A stretch of DNA of 31,613 nucleotides from an uncultured Eubacteriales bacterium (GTDB lineage Bacteria; Bacillota; Clostridia; Peptostreptococcales; Anaerovoracaceae). Where the stretch lies: positions 1 through 31,613 of the forward strand of contig UQEW01000016.1 of NCBI GenBank assembly GCA_900540145.1, written 5' to 3'. This document shows, one piece after another, positions 1 through 5,917 of this stretch (its first letter is position 1; each line of letters begins with the position of its first letter). The translations under genes and the position numbers were made by a program. The notes below the pieces were generated by a model. It was given only the letters and a program-made list of their open reading frames with translations. It ran no database searches and was not told the DNA's origin.

Positions 1-60
1 ACACCTTATATGATTTCCTGCTTTATGGTGTAACATATGTTTGACAAACCTACAAAAACT

Positions 61-110
61 GTGTTTAAAATGTCAAATATTAATTGTGTTTAAAATGCCA
101 AATATTAATT
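61..110. repeat. 25-bp tandem direct repeat upstream of small membrane protein
   Basis: Two head-to-tail 25-bp copies lie at 61-85 and 86-110 and differ at one position (T73 versus C98). Each copy begins GTGTTTAAAATG and ends AATATTAATT. They lie directly upstream of the putative -35 element of the next gene. The placement suggests paired protein-binding sites, but the sequence is AT-rich and no known operator was recognised. Confidence 0.85.
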
Positions 111-116
111 GTTGCT

Positions 117-144
117 TTGATTTTTTATAAAAATATGGTAAAAT
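117..144 (+). promoter_or_regulatory. Putative sigma-A promoter with extended -10
   Basis: A -35-like TTGATT (117-122) is separated by 16 bp from TAAAAT (139-144). The -10 is preceded by TGG, which gives an extended -10. It sits about 60 bp before the start codon of the 71-aa membrane protein and directly after the 25-bp tandem repeat. Assigned by consensus match only. Confidence 0.5.
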
Positions 145-204
145 TATCAAACATTATATGTACGTTGTATTTAATGAAATGCATTATAGCAAGAGGATAG
201 ATCG

Positions 205-420
205 ATGAAACAGTTTTTAGAAGAAAGATTGAATATAGCGGCAGATGGTATTCTGCACGTAAATGAAATAATTGCTCTGGCCATAGTTGTGGTAGCTATT
301 CTGCTGGGCGTTTTGCTTGTCCGCGATAAGCTTAAAAAACATAGAAATAAAGAAACTACAATATTTCGCCATAGGAAAAACAGATATAAAAGCAGGTTAG
401 GTAAAAAGAACAAATATTAG
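205..420 (+). CDS. Small single-span membrane protein, function unknown
   Basis: This is a 71-aa protein that I do not recognise. Residues 1-20 form a short amphipathic, partly acidic head. Residues about 21-39 are a continuous hydrophobic stretch (IIALAIVVVAILLGVLLV) typical of one membrane span. Residues 40-71 form a strongly basic tail rich in K and R, so the positive-inside rule predicts a cytoplasmic C-terminus. An AGAGGA ribosome binding site (192-197) lies 7 nt before the ATG, a promoter lies upstream, and a strong terminator follows about 20 bp after the stop. The gene is therefore probably a monocistronic unit. The antisense frame is also open but lacks these signals. It is real with moderate confidence and its function is unknown. 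Confidence 0.6.
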   Translation: MKQFLEERLNIAADGILHVNEIIALAIVVVAILLGVLLVRDKLKKHRNKETTIFRHRKNRYKSRLGKKNKY

Positions 421-442
421 ATATTTAAGAGAAAATCATAGC

Positions 443-486
443 AAAAGCGGCTGTCTCAAAATGAAGTATTAGAGACAGCCGCTTTT
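443..486. terminator. Strong bidirectional rho-independent terminator
   Basis: A perfect 15-bp inverted repeat (443-457 with 472-486, core GCGGCTGTCTC) encloses a 14-nt loop. It is flanked by A-tract and T-tract on opposite sides, so it can act in both directions. It sits between the convergent ends of the small membrane protein (plus) and the cysteine-rich protein (minus, stop at 504). Confidence 0.92.
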
Positions 487-503
487 TGTTCGTAAAGCTT
501 TAT

Positions 504-1658
504 CTAAAAGCTGTACCCATTAGTATCGCAGCACTGACACGTTATGCTTTCAGATGCGGAACGGACGGAACTGTTTGTACAGGCTACTGCTGTATTACCG
601 CTGCATCTGCATTCGGAATTCTTGTTGTCTGTAACATAGTCTAAGAGCTCATTGACTCTGTTAGGTGTTGTTTGCCCGCAGCAACAATTGGAAGCGTCAC
701 CTAAACATGCTCTCTCTGTCGGATTGCAAGCGCTACACTGTCCTACATCATCGCAAGGCAGGCCGATTTCTTTGGCGTTTAAGTCGAACAGAGATTCCCT
801 TGTTACTCTGAGATGAAGCTGTGGTGTAACTACAAGAGAACCTGTAAGGGTAATAGAACCGTCGGAACCGGCAGTTAAAGTAGGGTTCAGTATGGAAGCA
901 CAAGCATCGAAATCCATCTGGAGCGTAGGAGATATGCCGCCGACTTGGCAAGGAATTTCAACTCCGCAAAGTGCGAAGGCAGAAGCTCCTGTAACTACAA
1001 TTGGGGTACCTTCTACTGTCTGATAGCATAATCTAAATTGACAGGCAGAACCTCCATCATAAACGGTGCCTTCCAATACTATTGTAGCTGTAAGGCTCCA
1101 TGGACCTGCGGCTGATACCATGACAAAATTGCCAGGACATATTCCTGTGCAAGCTGAGTTGCACGGGCATTTGGTGATTTCCGACATGATGCCGCTGATA
1201 TCTCCTATAAATTGGCCGCCTGATTCTTCCACGCTGGTGATAGCAGTTCCATCAACAGTAACAGCCAGATCTGCCGGTAAGGTAGGCGCGGTCATGTTGA
1301 ATGAGTGAGTTATCACATAAGCATTGGTGACATCAAAAGTGGTTGACGAAGAAACAGTAATGTTGCAACAGTCACTGAAACAGCAGCAGATATTGCATGC
1401 ACAACATGGATCACATCCGCAACCTGAATTACATGTATTCATACATCCATTGCTGCAGCCTGTGTTGCAACAGGTGCCGCAATTTGTGCTATTTACAGCA
1501 TTGCCTATACTCAACTGTTGTGTAAAAGCACCAGGCTTAGTGGTCAGCGATGTCATTATAGGAGAAGAGTTTTCTTGTCCGTCGAAAAAAACTTTCGTAA
1601 GGTAAACAAGATTACCTCTTTGATTTGCACAAGTGCAATTATTCTGTAAACAATTCAT
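504..1658 (-). CDS. Cysteine-rich protein, candidate spore-surface structural protein
   Basis: This is a 384-aa protein with about 41 cysteines (roughly 11%). N-terminal residues 3-10 carry three. Residues 60-98 carry 16 within 39 residues, with CC and CCC runs separated by G, N, S, T and D. Further clusters follow in the middle (CPCNSACTGIC) and at the C-terminus (NCCCG, ECRC, CQCC). Between them lie cysteine-free stretches rich in T, V, S and I that look like beta-strands. There is no signal peptide or membrane span, so export by Sec is unlikely. The start is supported by GAGAGG about 10 nt upstream. Upstream there is a sigma-K-like promoter that can also be read as sigma-A. Clostridial exosporium and coat proteins such as CdeC have this kind of composition, but I see no sequence match to one, so the spore role is inference. 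A metal-binding or disulfide-crosslinked scaffold is an alternative. Confidence 0.85.
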   Translation of the reverse strand: MNCLQNNCTCANQRGNLVYLTKVFFDGQENSSPIMTSLTTKPGAFTQQLSIGNAVNSTNCGTCCNTGCSNGCMNTCNSGCGCDPCCACNICCCFSDCCNITVSSSTTFDVTNAYVITHSFNMTAPTLPADLAVTVDGTAITSVEESGGQFIGDISGIMSEITKCPCNSACTGICPGNFVMVSAAGPWSLTATIVLEGTVYDGGSACQFRLCYQTVEGTPIVVTGASAFALCGVEIPCQVGGISPTLQMDFDACASILNPTLTAGSDGSITLTGSLVVTPQLHLRVTRESLFDLNAKEIGLPCDDVGQCSACNPTERACLGDASNCCCGQTTPNRVNELLDYVTDNKNSECRCSGNTAVACTNSSVRSASESITCQCCDTNGYSF

Positions 1659-1695
1659 TTTTAACAGTCCTCTCTTTAAATAAACTGAGATGGTA

Positions 1696-1724
1696 TAGTA
1701 TATGCTTTCCTGATTTTGGTGGTG
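1696..1724 (-). promoter_or_regulatory. Putative promoter of cysteine-rich gene, sigma-K-like or sigma-A
   Basis: On the minus strand CACC (1724-1721) is followed after 16 nt by CATATACTA (1704-1696). This fits the sigma-K pattern mACm-N16-CATAnnnTA. The same bases allow a poorer sigma-A reading, TTCACC-N18-TATACT. The start codon lies about 38 nt downstream of the -10. The sigma factor cannot be decided from sequence alone. Confidence 0.45.
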
Positions 1725-1753
1725 AAAAAAAGAAGAAAAACGGACAAAAACTA

Positions 1754-1782
1754 TTGATAAGTGTTTAAAAGTGGTGTATAGT
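1754..1782 (+). promoter_or_regulatory. Sigma-A promoter of the mraZ/dcw operon
   Basis: TTGATA (1754-1759), a 17-bp spacer and TATAGT (1777-1782) give a good sigma-A match. The predicted transcript starts near 1789, leaving a leader of about 60 nt before the mraZ ATG at 1852. The spacer and -10 are overlapped by MraZ-type boxes. Confidence 0.75.
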
Positions 1783-1784
1783 GG
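1757..1784 (+). promoter_or_regulatory. Three MraZ-type boxes (autoregulatory operator)
   Basis: The core AGTG recurs at 1760, 1770 and 1780, exactly 10 bp apart, within TAAGTGT, AAAGTGG and ATAGTGG. This is the layout described for MraZ operators in Mollicutes: AAAGTG(T/G) units with 3-nt spacers ahead of mraZ. The boxes cover the spacer and the -10 of the mraZ promoter, so binding would be expected to repress it. Confidence 0.75.
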
Positions 1785-1851
1785 TAAATGATAAGATTAT
1801 TTTTATCGTGGGGCAGTGACTGCAGAAAGGCAGAAAGAAGGAATATCGTAT

Positions 1852-2283
1852 ATGTTTATGGGAACAGTCAACAATTCCATAGATGACAAGAACAGGATGA
1901 TAGTTCCTGCCAAGCTGCGCAGCGAGTTGGGCAATCGCTGTATCCTGACAAGAGGATTGGATCGCTGTCTTTACATTTACACTACGGAAGCATGGAACAA
2001 GCAGATGGAGAAGATCTCCCAGCTGCCTGAGTCTGACCCCAAGGTAAGAGCCTTTATCAGACACTTTTGCGCCAATGCGGCTGAATGTGAGTTTGATAAG
2101 CAGGGAAGGATAGTTATCCCTCCAGATCTTAAAAACTACGCTAAAATTGAAAAAGAACTGGTCACCATGGGGGCAATGTCCAAAATAGAAGTCTGGAGCA
2201 AAGAGGTATGGGAAGCTCCGGACAATGAAAGCAGAATGGATACAGAGGACTTTGCCAATGCCCTTACAGAGTACAATTTTTAA
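1852..2283 (+). CDS. mraZ: Transcriptional regulator MraZ
   Basis: This 143-aa protein has two tandem SpoVT-AbrB (swapped-hairpin) DNA-binding domains, each with a DxxxR core: DDKNR at residues 11-15 and DKQGR at 82-86. MraZ oligomerises into a ring, binds repeats in front of its own operon and controls the dcw cluster. The start is placed at ATG 1852 (MFMGTVNNSIDD), which matches the family N-terminus and its usual length. An AAGAAGG ribosome binding site (1835-1841) lies 10 nt upstream. A GTG at 1816 would add 12 residues unlike the family. The gene is first in the operon, and its stop codon is contained in the rsmH ribosome binding site. Confidence 0.96.
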   Translation: MFMGTVNNSIDDKNRMIVPAKLRSELGNRCILTRGLDRCLYIYTTEAWNKQMEKISQLPESDPKVRAFIRHFCANAAECEFDKQGRIVIPPDLKNYAKIEKELVTMGAMSKIEVWSKEVWEAPDNESRMDTEDFANALTEYNF

Positions 2284-2300
2284 GGAGGGGTTTTGCGCTT

Positions 2301-3236
2301 ATGGAATTTGTACATGAGCCGGTACTCTACCAACAATGTATAGAAGGTCTTGATATAAAACCTGACGGCATATATGTGGATGGAACGCTGGGAGGCGGAG
2401 GCCACAGCGCCGGCATATGTGAAAGATTAGAGCGAGAGGGTACTCTGATAGGCATAGATAGAGACAGTGATGCACTGGAAGCTGCAGAGGAAAGATTAAA
2501 AAACTTTAAATGCAAGAAGCATTTTATAAAAAGCAACTATTCTGATATAAAGTCAGTGCTTTCTCAACTTGGGATACCCGGAATAGACGGAGCGCTGCTG
2601 GATTTGGGAGTTTCATCTTTTCAACTGGACAACCCGGACAGAGGCTTTTCTTATATGAATAAAGCTCCTCTGGACATGAGAATGAATAGAGACGATGGAC
2701 TTACAGCCTACGATGTTATCAACGATTATGATAAAAAAGAACTTACTGACATAATTTCCAAATACGGAGAGGAAAGGTGGGCCAGCAGAATAGCTGACTT
2801 CATCGTAAAAAAAAGAAAGGACAAGCCTATATCTGATACTCAGGAACTGGTGGCTGTGATAAAAGCAGCCATACCGGCTTCTGCCAGAAGGACAGGCCCT
2901 CATCCCGCCAAGCGGACCTTTCAGGCTATAAGGATAGAGGTTAATGATGAACTGGGGCATCTTGAAAGAGCAGTAGAGGAGTTTTTAGATGTTTTGTCTC
3001 CGGGAGGGAGGCTTTGCATAATAACTTTCCATTCGCTGGAAGACAGGATTGTGAAAGATATATTCAACAGAAGAGCTGACCCGTGTACATGCCCCAAGGA
3101 TTTTCCTATATGCGTATGCGGGAAAAAAGCAGACATGAAAAAGATAACAGGCAAACCAATAAAACCATGCGTAGAAGAAACGGAACGGAATCCGCGTTCC
3201 AGGAGCGCAAAATTGCGCATAGCAGAAAAAATATAA
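2301..3236 (+). CDS. rsmH: 16S rRNA (cytosine1402-N4)-methyltransferase RsmH
   Basis: This 311-aa protein belongs to the MraW/RsmH family, which methylates N4 of C1402 in the decoding centre of 16S rRNA using SAM. Visible family landmarks are the N-terminal HEPVLY (residues 5-10), the SAM-binding DGTLGGGGHS (27-36), GVSSFQLDNPDRGFS with PLDMRM near 103-128, and the C-terminal SLEDRIVK and NPRSRSAKLR segments. A cysteine-rich stretch (DPCTCPKDFPICVCG) near the C-terminus is usual for the family. AAGGAGGGG begins at the mraZ stop, 10 nt before the ATG, so translation of the two genes is likely coupled. The order mraZ-rsmH-ftsL is the standard dcw start. Confidence 0.97.
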   Translation: MEFVHEPVLYQQCIEGLDIKPDGIYVDGTLGGGGHSAGICERLEREGTLIGIDRDSDALEAAEERLKNFKCKKHFIKSNYSDIKSVLSQLGIPGIDGALLDLGVSSFQLDNPDRGFSYMNKAPLDMRMNRDDGLTAYDVINDYDKKELTDIISKYGEERWASRIADFIVKKRKDKPISDTQELVAVIKAAIPASARRTGPHPAKRTFQAIRIEVNDELGHLERAVEEFLDVLSPGGRLCIITFHSLEDRIVKDIFNRRADPCTCPKDFPICVCGKKADMKKITGKPIKPCVEETERNPRSRSAKLRIAEKI

Positions 3237-3243
3237 AAGGGGT

Positions 3244-3262
3244 TTTATCCGAGCGGGATAAA
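3244..3262 (+). promoter_or_regulatory. Hairpin immediately upstream of ftsL start
   Basis: TTTATCC (3244-3250) pairs perfectly with GGATAAA (3256-3262) across the 5-nt loop GAGCG, ending 11 nt before the ftsL ATG. No good Shine-Dalgarno core is visible between the hairpin and the ATG. The hairpin could lower ftsL translation or could simply be spacing. Seen as a sequence pairing only. Confidence 0.4.
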
Positions 3263-3273
3263 GTGAAAGAATA

Positions 3274-3747
3274 ATGGCAACAGCAAGAAGAGCGTATACA
3301 TCTGAATATCAATTTAACTTTACTCCTGAAACGAAGCCTGAGAGAGTCAGAAGGACAAGACAGAGACCTGAGCAAAAGTCGGAAACTAAAAGACAGTCCC
3401 AGACGGGGCAGGAGATATTTCTTAATCCGGCAAATGTCCGTGTTTTGATTATAGCGGTCGTACTGGTAGGAGTATTGCTTATCGGAATGGTTGTAGTAAA
3501 TGCGCAGGCAGCTAAGCTGCAATATTCTATAAACCAGCTGACCAATCAGAACAATCTTTTGGAAAACGAGATAGGTACGTTGAATATAAAGATAGAAAGA
3601 GAAACAAGTATTGGAGCTCTTGAAAAATATGCGACAGAGGAGTTAGGCATGTTTTATCCGGAAGGAGACCAGTGCGTGCATGTTTCTTCATTGGATTCCT
3701 TTGAAGGAAGCCTGGCTGAATTGATAAAGCAAAAGGCGTATGAATAA
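3274..3747 (+). CDS. ftsL: Cell division protein FtsL
   Basis: This 157-aa bitopic protein has a basic, disordered cytoplasmic region at residues 1-52 (many R, K and Q), one membrane span at about 55-76 (LIIAVVLVGVLLIGMVVV) and an extracellular coiled coil at about 78-112 with leucine/asparagine heptads. The tail (GALEKYATEELGMFYPE) resembles FtsL/DivIC proteins. FtsL forms a complex with DivIC and DivIB/FtsQ and activates the FtsW-PBP septal synthase. The assignment rests on topology plus its position between rsmH and the class B PBP, because sequence conservation in this family is low. The start at ATG 3274 has only a weak purine-rich ribosome binding site (AAAGTGAAAG), and a small hairpin lies just upstream. 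Low expression would fit. Confidence 0.88.
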   Translation: MATARRAYTSEYQFNFTPETKPERVRRTRQRPEQKSETKRQSQTGQEIFLNPANVRVLIIAVVLVGVLLIGMVVVNAQAAKLQYSINQLTNQNNLLENEIGTLNIKIERETSIGALEKYATEELGMFYPEGDQCVHVSSLDSFEGSLAELIKQKAYE

Positions 3748-3797
3748 TTTGCGCCATATGTCAGTATAAATAGTAAAAGATAATTTCATAGCAAAGC

Positions 3798-3835
3798 AAG
3801 CCAGATAACTTAATAAAAAAAACAGTGTCTGGCTT
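3798..3835 (+). terminator. Hairpin between ftsL and the PBP gene, possible attenuator
   Basis: AAGCCAGATA (3798-3807) pairs with TGTCTGGCTT (3826-3835), a 10-bp stem with one G-U pair and an A-rich 18-nt loop. The tail TATGTTTTAAA is only a weak U-tract. It would act as a partial terminator, attenuator or processing signal rather than a full stop, since murE and the rest of the cluster follow. Confidence 0.5.
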
Positions 3836-3856
3836 TATGTTTTAAATGGGCTTTAG

Positions 3857-3887
3857 CCTATTGACGGCAGCCTGATTAACTAATAGG
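3857..3887 (+). promoter_or_regulatory. Hairpin overlapping the PBP ribosome binding site
   Basis: CCTATTG (3857-3863) can pair with TAATAGG (3881-3887), a 7-bp stem including one G-U pair, with a 17-nt loop. The 3' arm covers the AGG of the TAGGAG ribosome binding site that serves the ATG at 3899. It lies 21 nt after the terminator-like hairpin, so the 151-nt leader holds two consecutive structures. Confidence 0.4.
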
Positions 3888-3898
3888 AGTCAAAAAAT

Positions 3899-5884
3899 AT
3901 GGCAAAACTGTCACCGGTAAATGTTAAAAACAAAAGAAGAATAGCGATAGGCTTCCTGGTGCTTGCTGTGCTGATGCTGCTTCTTGCTTTTCGTGTAGCA
4001 TGGATACAGGTAGTACAGGCTGATGAATTGACTGAAAAAGCCATACAGCAACAGACAAGTGACATCCCCATAGACGCTAAACGAGGAGAAATTTATGATA
4101 GAAACGGCAAGGAGCTGGCAACCAGTCTGACGTGTTACTCTTTATGGGTAAGACCATCAGAGCTGGCAGAAAATCTGGATGAAGCGGGAATAGACAAACT
4201 GGCTCAGGACTTGTCTGCTATCGTAGACGAGGAAGCTGCAGACATAAAGAAAAATCTTACAAAAGACCAGGCTCTTGTACGAGTAGCTAAAGAACTGGAG
4301 AAGGAAGCTGCCGACCAGATAAGAGATATGGAAGTAAGCGGTCTTGAGCTTTCTGAAGAGACTAAAAGATATTATCCGTCGGGGAACTTTGCTTCTCAAC
4401 TCCTGGGCAGCGTTACTGATGACGGAACAGGAAGAACAGGAATAGAACTGCAATACGACCAATATCTCAGCGGCGTAGCAGGCAGATGGGTAAAGAATAC
4501 TGATGTTACAGGAAATCAGCTGGTGGATGGTTCAGAAGAATACTTTGAAGCTAAAAACGGACTTAACGTGGTCCTTACAATAGATGAAGCTATTCAGTAT
4601 TATGTTGAAAAGGCCCTTGAAGAGGGTATGGAAGAAACAGGGGCAGAAAGGATCATGTGCCTTGTTATGGATCCTGAAACAGGAGAAATATTAGCCAGCG
4701 CGGTAACTCCGGGATATGACCCTAACAATGCCACAGAACCTGACGATGAAGAAGAATTGAAAGCTTTTAAAGAGCTTTCTGAAGAAGAACAGACCAATTA
4801 CCTGTTTAAGATGTGGAGAAATCCCATAGTCAGCGATACATATGAGCCAGGCTCCACATTTAAGCTGATAACCGCATCGTCGGCGCTGGATGAGGGTGTG
4901 ATAAGCCTGACTGACACTTTCAGCTGCAACACCAAGATAAATGTGGCCGGTGTTACATTGCATTGTTGGAGTTCAAGAGATCATGGAACACAGACCATCA
5001 AGCAGGCTATAGGAAACTCTTGTAATCCGGTGTTGGCTCAGATAGCGGCAAAACTTGGAAAAGAAAATTTCTATAAATATTTAGACCTTTATGGGATCAC
5101 TTCCCAGACAGGAATAGATTACCCAGGCGAGACCGGTTCCATAACTTACGCTTTGGAAGACGTAGGTCCTGTAGAACTTGCCACTATAGGATACGGCCAA
5201 AGTATATCCATAACACCTATACAACTGCTTACAGCAGTATGTTCTATCGGAAACGACGGAGTTTTGCTTCAGCCGAGATATGTCAAAGCTCTTACTGATG
5301 AAGACGGGAAAGTTGTGGAGGAATTTGAAAAGACTGAAGTACGCCGAGTTATATCAGAAGAAACAGCGGCAGAAATGCGCGATATAATGGAGTATGTAGT
5401 TTCTGAAGGCGGAGCCGGAGGCGCAAAGGTTACAGGTTATCGCGTTGGAGGAAAGACCGGAACTGCTAACAAAGTAGAAGACGGCAAATATGGTGACAAT
5501 TATTACAGTTCATTTATAGGAATGGCTCCGATGGATGACCCTAAGGTTGCCATACTGGTCGTAGTAGACAGTCCTAAAGGAGCGTTCTACGGTTCCATGG
5601 TAGCGTGTCCTATAGCAAAGAATATACTTACGGATGTTTTGAGATACATGAATATTGAACCTCAATATACAGAGGAAGAAAAAGCTGCTATGGAAAGCAA
5701 CTATACAACTGTTCCTAATATAGTAGGTCAGGAATACAGCGAAGCAGTCGGCATAGTAGCAGGTAAAAATCTCAACTGTGCTTCGTCTGACAGCACAGAT
5801 GACAATTATATAGTCGCTGCTCAGTATCCTGCGGCAGGAACTAAAGTTAAAGTAGGCAGCGACGTATATGCTTACAGCCAATAA
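3899..5884 (+). CDS. ftsI: Class B penicillin-binding protein, FtsI/SpoVD type
   Basis: This 661-aa septal transpeptidase crosslinks peptidoglycan as partner of FtsW. A short basic cytoplasmic tail is followed by one membrane span at about 14-33, the PBP dimerisation domain (AKRGEIYDRNG, about 58-68) and the transpeptidase domain. The three catalytic motifs are intact: S319-T-F-K322 with the nucleophilic serine, S374-C-N376 and K519-T-G521. One PASTA domain sits at the C-terminus (about 604-661). A single PASTA is typical of SpoVD, whereas B. subtilis PbpB has two. This is the only class B PBP in the cluster, so whether it serves vegetative division, spore cortex synthesis or both cannot be settled here. 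TAGGAG lies 8-9 nt before the ATG and may be partly masked by a hairpin. Confidence 0.95.
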   Translation: MAKLSPVNVKNKRRIAIGFLVLAVLMLLLAFRVAWIQVVQADELTEKAIQQQTSDIPIDAKRGEIYDRNGKELATSLTCYSLWVRPSELAENLDEAGIDKLAQDLSAIVDEEAADIKKNLTKDQALVRVAKELEKEAADQIRDMEVSGLELSEETKRYYPSGNFASQLLGSVTDDGTGRTGIELQYDQYLSGVAGRWVKNTDVTGNQLVDGSEEYFEAKNGLNVVLTIDEAIQYYVEKALEEGMEETGAERIMCLVMDPETGEILASAVTPGYDPNNATEPDDEEELKAFKELSEEEQTNYLFKMWRNPIVSDTYEPGSTFKLITASSALDEGVISLTDTFSCNTKINVAGVTLHCWSSRDHGTQTIKQAIGNSCNPVLAQIAAKLGKENFYKYLDLYGITSQTGIDYPGETGSITYALEDVGPVELATIGYGQSISITPIQLLTAVCSIGNDGVLLQPRYVKALTDEDGKVVEEFEKTEVRRVISEETAAEMRDIMEYVVSEGGAGGAKVTGYRVGGKTGTANKVEDGKYGDNYYSSFIGMAPMDDPKVAILVVVDSPKGAFYGSMVACPIAKNILTDVLRYMNIEPQYTEEEKAAMESNYTTVPNIVGQEYSEAVGIVAGKNLNCASSDSTDDNYIVAAQYPAAGTKVKVGSDVYAYSQ

Positions 5885-5917
5885 AAAAATTAATACTTAT
5901 AATGCCAAGGAGTGCTT

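Noticed and set aside
1066..1605. Plus-strand open frames opposite the cysteine-rich gene
   Set aside because: The minus-strand frame has a good ribosome binding site, a promoter, a terminator and a structured cysteine pattern, and the plus frames have none of these.
1816..1851. Longer mraZ start at GTG 1816
   Set aside because: It would add 12 residues not found in the family and ignores the ATG at 1852 with its AAGAAGG site.
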